From Halobacillus karajensis (GTDB lineage Bacteria; Bacillota; Bacilli; Bacillales; Halobacillaceae), in assembly GCF_900108515.1 (NCBI RefSeq), contig NZ_FNWW01000002.1, positions 360,875 to 424,874 on the forward strand: a DNA stretch of 64,000 bases, given 5' to 3'. The translations under genes and the position numbers were made by a program. Positions 59,612 to 64,000 of the stretch are shown in pieces. The notes under the pieces were generated by a model that saw only the letters and a program-made list of their open reading frames with translations, had not been told where the DNA came from and did no database searches. Position 1 is the stretch's first letter; each line of letters opens with the position of its first letter.

Positions 59612-59788
59612 ATCTCTCATCGATCCCGCCTCACGGGATGTCATGCTTCCTATCCCTTCGCTTACATCCTTTTGAATTTCCTGCTTTACTTTATTTGGAT
59701 CTGTCCCGGAATAACCTGGCTCAATCACTGGTTTCGTATTCTCTTTTCTTCCTTGTCCAACCTCAGTTTCTGTCTGGTTCTTTGGCAT
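59609..59788 (-). CDS. Small hydrophilic protein, unknown function
   Basis: A 59-residue protein. GGAGGTG lies 7 bases before the ATG at 59788, so the longer start was rejected. It is rich in Lys, Glu, Gln and Gly, with no hydrophobic segment: MPKNQTETEVGQGRKENTK at the start and GIGSMTSREAGSMRD at the end. It resembles in style small soluble spore or stress proteins, but no family is certain. Confidence 0.65.
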   Translation of the reverse strand: MPKNQTETEVGQGRKENTKPVIEPGYSGTDPNKVKQEIQKDVSEGIGSMTSREAGSMRD

Positions 59789-60196
59789 TGCCAATCACCT
59801 CCATACGTGTAGGGTTAGCAATAATACAAATCTTAATCAGGGTGTAGTACTTGAATTCAAGGTGTAATCCCCCAAAAAAGATGCGCGAGTTTTTTGAGAT
59901 CGTGATGTTTATTTAAAAAGGCAACGGTTGCCTACACCTGACAAAGTAAAATTAACCGATCCGTCTGTAATCATATAACAATAAAATGCTGGGAATGGTT
60001 CTTACAGAGCAAGTGCTGCTTACGCATGTATCAGCAAATAGAAGAGGCAATACCAGTTTTTTGACCTTTTTTCTAAAAAATAAAAAACTTTTCTTTTCAT
60101 AGACACCTAAACACACACTTCCTTCGATTATAGAATTGAGGAAGTGTTTTTTTATGCACAAATCCTCCATCTTTCCATAAGAATAGGAAAATCCTA
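59789..60196. other. Intergenic stretch with a terminator-like hairpin
   Basis: About 400 bases. A hairpin at about 60115-60153 (ACACTTCCT with AGGAAGTGT, then T-run) is the only element. A minus-strand frame at 59952-60170 has no support. Confidence 0.45.
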
Positions 60197-60658
60197 ATGA
60201 ACTATATTAAAGCAATCAACGCCTTCTACGATCACCAGGAATTCAACCCTCTATCATCCGCAGTCATCAACCTTTGGCACAGCCTTATGCACGTAAATAA
60301 CAAATCCCGTTGGAAAGAAGAGTTCACTGCTTCGATGACCGTCCTCTGTATGAAATCCAACTTGAGCGAAAGCAGCATCCGTAAAGCACGCAAGGAACTC
60401 GTGGAGAAAGGATACATCACATTCACTTCGAGATCTGGCAACCAGGCTCCCATTTATCGGATACTCCCTTTATATGAAGAAATGGACAACGCGAACGACA
60501 ATGTAAACGAGAACAGTGGCGGAAAGTCGAACGGCAACGATAGCGGAAAGTCGAACACATTAATTAAACAAAACGAAACGAAAGAAAAAGAAGTAGTAGA
60601 GAGGAAATACGCATACCCTACTTTCCCTTCTTTAATTGAAGGTGTTAACAAATTATAG
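60197..60658 (+). CDS. DnaD-like replication protein, N-terminal half only (phage type)
   Basis: A 153-residue protein. It begins MNYIKAINAFYDHQEFNPLS and has NLWHSLMHVNNKSRWKEEFT, SESSIRKARKELVEKGYITFTSRSGNQAPIYRI, the winged-helix of phage replisome organisers with DnaD domains. Those proteins are usually about 250-300 residues with a C-terminal DnaD domain that is missing here; instead there is an Asn/Asp-rich linker and a stop. It may be a remnant of a prophage. No clear ribosome site. Confidence 0.7.
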   Translation: MNYIKAINAFYDHQEFNPLSSAVINLWHSLMHVNNKSRWKEEFTASMTVLCMKSNLSESSIRKARKELVEKGYITFTSRSGNQAPIYRILPLYEEMDNANDNVNENSGGKSNGNDSGKSNTLIKQNETKEKEVVERKYAYPTFPSLIEGVNKL

Positions 60659-60691
60659 TAGTATGAGAAAATATACATAATTTTCAATAAA

Positions 60692-60904
60692 ATGGAGAGT
60701 GAGCGTAAAGGTGAAGAATGCGGATATGTCCTGCAAAAAAGAAAATTAACTAACGTCTTAGGTGAAGAGGAAGGGCCTTAAGGAGAAGGAGACAATATTT
60801 CTTTTAACAGCATGATTCCTCACCGCTACATCAATCCGACTAACGAAAAGGCGATTTCTGTTTGGGCAAGGACACCGCATGCTTTAAAAATAACAAAGAG
60901 GTGA
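60692..60904 (+). pseudogene. Cupin-domain regulator remnant with an in-frame stop
   Basis: One frame of 71 codons from ATG 60692 reads MESERKGEECGYVLQKR.. , then TAA at 60779-60781, then GEGDNISFNSMIPHRYINPTNEKAISVWARTP to a stop at 60902-60904. The SIPHRYxN and GDxIxFNS blocks are typical of the C-terminal cupin in XRE-cupin regulators. The N-terminal DNA-binding part is gone and the cupin is interrupted, so it is a relic. It ends just upstream of the DUF819 gene, over its ribosome site. Confidence 0.7.
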
Positions 60905-60909
60905 ATAAA

Positions 60910-62136
60910 TTGGATAACACGTTAATATCCTCAGACAATACGTGGGCGCTCTGGTCGTTTCTGACAGGGTGGGCTGCAATCAGTATTTATTTGGAGCAAA
61001 AGTATAAATGGGCATCGAAAATTTCTGGAGCAATCATTGCATTAATCGGTGCCATGGTATTAGCGAATTTAAATGTTATACCGCTTGAGTCTAGGGTATA
61101 TGATGCTGTATGGAATTATATAGTACCGTTGGCAATTCCGTTACTATTGTTTCAGGCGAATATCAAGAAGGTTTGGCAGGAAAGCGGACGTATGCTGACT
61201 ATTTTCCTGTTAAGCTCCGTCGGTACGGTCGCCGGTACCATTATCTCATTTATGATCTTAAAAGATGTGATTCCCCATCTGGATAAAATCGGTGCAATGA
61301 TGGCAGGGTCCTATACGGGGGGTGGCGTAAATTTTGCAGCAATGGCCGCAAAATTCCAGACGCCAAGTGACCTTGTTTCTGCTACAGTGGTTGCAGATAA
61401 TATGATGATGGCCACCTTCTTCTTTGTTTTGATGGCCATCCCGACATTTTCATTTTTCCGTGGCAAATTCAAAACACCCCATATTGATGAGGTAGAATCG
61501 GGCGTTACTGGAGAGGAGAGTGAAACGCAGGCAGCTTCTTTCTGGAAAGGAAAAGAAATATCATTAAAAGATATTGCTATCAGTGTTGCGAGTGCATTCG
61601 CCCTTGTTACAGTATCCTTTAATCTCGCAGACTTATTTGCCGGAATCCTTCCTGGTGGTGAGGATGTAAACATCATTTTTCAGGTGTTGAGCGGTATCAT
61701 TGGCGATCGTTATCTGATGCTTACGACACTTACAGTGCTGGCAGTTTCATTGTTCCCCAGAAAATTTGAAAGCATCAAAGGAACACAGGAAATTGGGACG
61801 TTCTTGATTTATTTATTCTTTGTAGTCATCGGTGTACCAGCTTCCATCGCAATAGTAGTAACAACATCACCTTTATTATTGGTATTTGTTTTAATTATTG
61901 TTCTGATGAATCTGCTATTCTCTTTGGTTTTGGGTAAATTATTTAAATTTAATTTAGAAGAGACCCTTCTTGCAAGTAACGCAAACATGGGAGGTCCCAC
62001 AACAGCTGCAGCAATGGCAATTGCAAAAGGCTGGAATAAACTGATCGTGCCCATTCTCCTGGTTGGTACGCTCGGGTATATAATTGGAAACTACATTGGC
62101 ACAGGACTTGGGTTCTGGTTTCAGAGTCTAATGTAA
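60910..62136 (+). CDS. DUF819 family membrane protein (YjcL-like)
   Basis: A 408-residue protein with about eleven helices. The TTG at 60910 has AGAGGTG before it; an upstream frame start at 60862 falls in the pseudogene. Family markers are WALWSFLTGWAAISIYLEQ, the MAGSYTGGGVNFAAM turn, and SNANMGGPTTAAAMA near the end, with pore-like repeated Gly/Asn turns. DUF819 proteins resemble 2-hydroxycarboxylate or gluconate-type carriers in shape; the function is not established. A cupin regulator relic lies upstream, so the gene may have lost control. Confidence 0.85.
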   Translation: MDNTLISSDNTWALWSFLTGWAAISIYLEQKYKWASKISGAIIALIGAMVLANLNVIPLESRVYDAVWNYIVPLAIPLLLFQANIKKVWQESGRMLTIFLLSSVGTVAGTIISFMILKDVIPHLDKIGAMMAGSYTGGGVNFAAMAAKFQTPSDLVSATVVADNMMMATFFFVLMAIPTFSFFRGKFKTPHIDEVESGVTGEESETQAASFWKGKEISLKDIAISVASAFALVTVSFNLADLFAGILPGGEDVNIIFQVLSGIIGDRYLMLTTLTVLAVSLFPRKFESIKGTQEIGTFLIYLFFVVIGVPASIAIVVTTSPLLLVFVLIIVLMNLLFSLVLGKLFKFNLEETLLASNANMGGPTTAAAMAIAKGWNKLIVPILLVGTLGYIIGNYIGTGLGFWFQSLM

Positions 62137-62174
62137 TTCAGGTGAAATCGGGAAATTTTAAGGTACTCTAAGTT

Positions 62175-62206
62175 AGCCCCTATCTCCGAGAGTCGAGATA
62201 GGGGCT
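62175..62206 (+). terminator. Terminator of the DUF819 gene
   Basis: AGCCCCTATCTC (62175-62186) pairs perfectly with GAGATAGGGGCT (62195-62206); T residues follow only later. Confidence 0.8.
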
Positions 62207-62920
62207 GTTGCTTCTTAAGCAAGGCGGCTTCGTTTAACAGTTTCAAAAATGTAGCATAGCTACAAGAGGAGAAGGGGTCTATGGAAAAATAATAAATCTT
62301 AATAATAATAACATCAGAAAACAAAAGCACACTTCCGATATTGCGAATTTGAACAAATAACTTAGAAGTGGTTTGATGGAAGATTACATTTATAATTTAA
62401 CCTAATTCTTAGGCAACTCTGTACTAAAGTAAAATGACAATTATGTGATAATCCCCTAACCCATGATATAGGATGGGGTTTTATTACCTTACAAAAAAGT
62501 ATGAACTGTATTTTCCTCTGAAAATGTGCAGAAGTTAAATTCTCTCTTAAGATAACTAATCTTTAAGGGAGGTTTTATATTTAAGTTCTTATATACAAAG
62601 AAGGAAAAATACAGGTTCTTGTCGTATATTGCGGTAGGAATGCCAATGTCTATTTTTCCTGTTCATGGTGAGGACAAAGCAATGATGGTAAAAAACTTTC
62701 AGTTTATTTGAAATTATGGTCGCGAAAACTTACGATCAAGGCCAATCATTTGATTTAGCTGAGAAATATGATGAGTTGATGGAAGAGTTAGGAGAAGACT
62801 ACAAAACGGTTTCCACTTCGACTATTTTGCAAAGTTTGTTCTGTCATTCTGCAAAAAGAAAGTAGGAGAAAAGGTATTTTAAGATTACCTAAACAAGAGT
62901 TCATAAATGTATGATGATCT
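62207..62920. other. Decayed intergenic stretch
   Basis: About 700 bases. A short frame at 62716-62865 (MVAKTYDQGQSFDLAEKYDE..) and one near 62581-62712 look protein-like but lack clear starts and no family is recognised. A hairpin around 62456-62486 resembles a terminator. Confidence 0.35.
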
Positions 62921-63165
62921 GCTATTGAGGCTTTCAAATCCGCCGTGGATTACTTTCGAGTGTATTATAGGATTCCTGTATCCAAACTACTTCCTTATGA
63001 TGTTCTAACTTTTTTCTTATTTCTTCTATCACAATAAAGGAAGACCAATCGATAAAAAGAGGGATTATCTACAAGATTTCTAGAGTTTCTTTGACAGAGT
63101 GCTTTTCCAGTGCAAATGCCATTTCGTGGAAAGTAAAGGGGGGTTCGAATCTTTTTTCGAAGAAT
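62921..63165 (+). pseudogene. DUF262-type protein remnant
   Basis: One stretch reads AIEAFKSAVDYFRVYYRIPV then SKLLPYDVLTFFLF; after frameshifts a second reads DYLQDF and SRVSLTECFSSA. These match the C-terminal half of DUF262 proteins (the LLPYE and FFWR-SL-RFSSA landmarks), which include GmrSD-type defence enzymes. Several stops and shifts make it a relic. The N-terminal half is not visible. Confidence 0.5.
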
Positions 63166-63185
63166 GTATCGCATAAATCATTAAA

Positions 63186-63390
63186 ATGATAGGAGATAAG
63201 TTAGTAGGTGTATATCTGCATGGCTCTCTTGTCGTGGGCTAAAAAAAGCGATGTCGAACTTACCGTCGTGACGGAAAAGCAAATGACTTGGGAAGACGAG
63301 GAGCTACTTACAGCCTATTACTGCATAAATCACAATCTCCATTTGCCGATTGAGTTATCGGAATCAATGGAACCAATGGCAGCCTCCTAG
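63186..63390 (+). pseudogene. Aminoglycoside nucleotidyltransferase remnant
   Basis: ATG 63186 starts MIGDKLVGVYLHGSLVVG, then a stop; in another frame KKSDVELTVVTEKQMTWEDEELL follows directly. The GSLxxG..SDxDLxVVT pattern is the nucleotidyltransferase active site of the ANT(9)/AadA-like family. Around five codons and the frame are lost between the two, so it is broken. It lies 30 bases before the first rrn promoter. Confidence 0.7.
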
Positions 63391-63421
63391 TCCCTATGAC
63401 CATATTTCTTATAAAAACATA

Positions 63422-63450
63422 TTGCATCGTTTCGAATCGCATGATATATT
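63422..63450 (+). promoter_or_regulatory. rrn promoter P1
   Basis: TTGCAT (63422-63427), 17-base spacer, TATATT (63445-63450). Confidence 0.7.
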
Positions 63451-63516
63451 ATTACTTGTCGCTTTAAGAGAGCGGCAAGCCGCAAACAACTTAACAAAAT
63501 AAATCTTAAAAAGTTG

Positions 63517-63545
63517 TTGACGAAAGCAACAGAAAATGATATATT
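63517..63545 (+). promoter_or_regulatory. rrn promoter P2
   Basis: TTGACG (63517-63522), 17-base spacer, TATATT (63540-63545). The leader then contains GATCTTTGAAAACTGAAC (about 63582-63600), as in many Firmicute rrn leaders. Confidence 0.85.
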
Positions 63546-63693
63546 TATTAAGTCGCTGTTTTGAAGCGGCGAACAAAATATATGATCTTTGAAAACTGAA
63601 CGAACCAACCAGTACGTCAAGATATTCCTTCTATTATAGAAGCGAATTAAAACAAGCACATTCGGTGTGCAAATGAGCAAGTCAAACTTAACT

Positions 63694-64000
<307 letters not shown>

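Overview
The window comes from a low-to-medium GC member of the Bacillaceae, most probably a moderate halophile close to Halobacillus or Pontibacillus. The evidence is the 5' end of a 16S rRNA gene at the right edge with a Halobacillus-like V1-V2 region, strong AGGAGG ribosome sites throughout, many Bacillus-type orthologues (guaC, uvsE, mgtE, ABC-F YfmM, YjcZ-type small protein, Spo0M-like, fluoride channel pair) and salt-related transporters (BCCT, a K+/H+-type CPA antiporter, a DUF1538 pair). The genus is an inference. Genes sit on both strands in short operons, usually closed by clear hairpin terminators, many of them bidirectional.

Layout. 0-2 kb: two DUF1538 membrane proteins followed by a protein made of two tandem PII-like domains. 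2-7.3 kb: small lipoproteins and membrane proteins, a GNAT enzyme, a 2-hydroxyacid dehydrogenase with a DUF1445 hydro-lyase-like protein, and a divergent PRPP synthetase. 8-17 kb: BCCT transporter, DJ-1/PfpI protein, VOC protein, a broken metallophosphoesterase, NUDIX, nitroreductase, YczE-like membrane protein, ABC-F protein and a thioredoxin-reductase-like flavoprotein. 17-25 kb: K+/H+-type antiporter, a DMT-CRP-DMT block, YjcZ-type peptide, a ferritin-like/cupin fusion and guaC. 25-32 kb: MFS drug exporter, a scarred intergenic region with an IS1182-type transposase remnant and a palindromic repeat, a FusB-type EF-G-binding protein, a hydrolase, DUF421 and uvsE.

32.3-40.4 kb is the most coherent metabolic block. 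Two divergent transcription units encode a lysine 6-dehydrogenase-like enzyme, an aldehyde dehydrogenase, an aminotransferase, a ThDP-dependent decarboxylase-like enzyme, a CaiB-type CoA-transferase and an acyl-CoA dehydrogenase with the glutaryl-CoA dehydrogenase residues. Together they can be read as L-lysine -> 2-aminoadipate semialdehyde -> 2-aminoadipate -> 2-oxoadipate -> glutarate semialdehyde -> glutarate -> glutaryl-CoA -> crotonyl-CoA. Individual families are seen in the sequence; the pathway is inferred.

40-55 kb: MgtE, SGNH hydrolase, two CrcB fluoride channels, an FtsW/RodA protein, a short Spo0M-like protein and a zinc-free S14 paralogue behind two Zur-like operators, then assorted enzymes and membrane proteins. 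55-57 kb: a purine-class riboswitch with its own promoter, a terminator and a possible antiterminator, placed upstream of serA, followed by a 21-bp tandem repeat array. 58-63.4 kb is a decayed region: a small WYL protein behind a LexA-like box, a truncated DnaD-type replication protein, a broken cupin regulator before a DUF819 transporter, and fragments of a DUF262 protein and an aminoglycoside nucleotidyltransferase, ending at tandem rrn promoters and 16S rRNA. No CRISPR array, tRNA or intact mobile element was seen.
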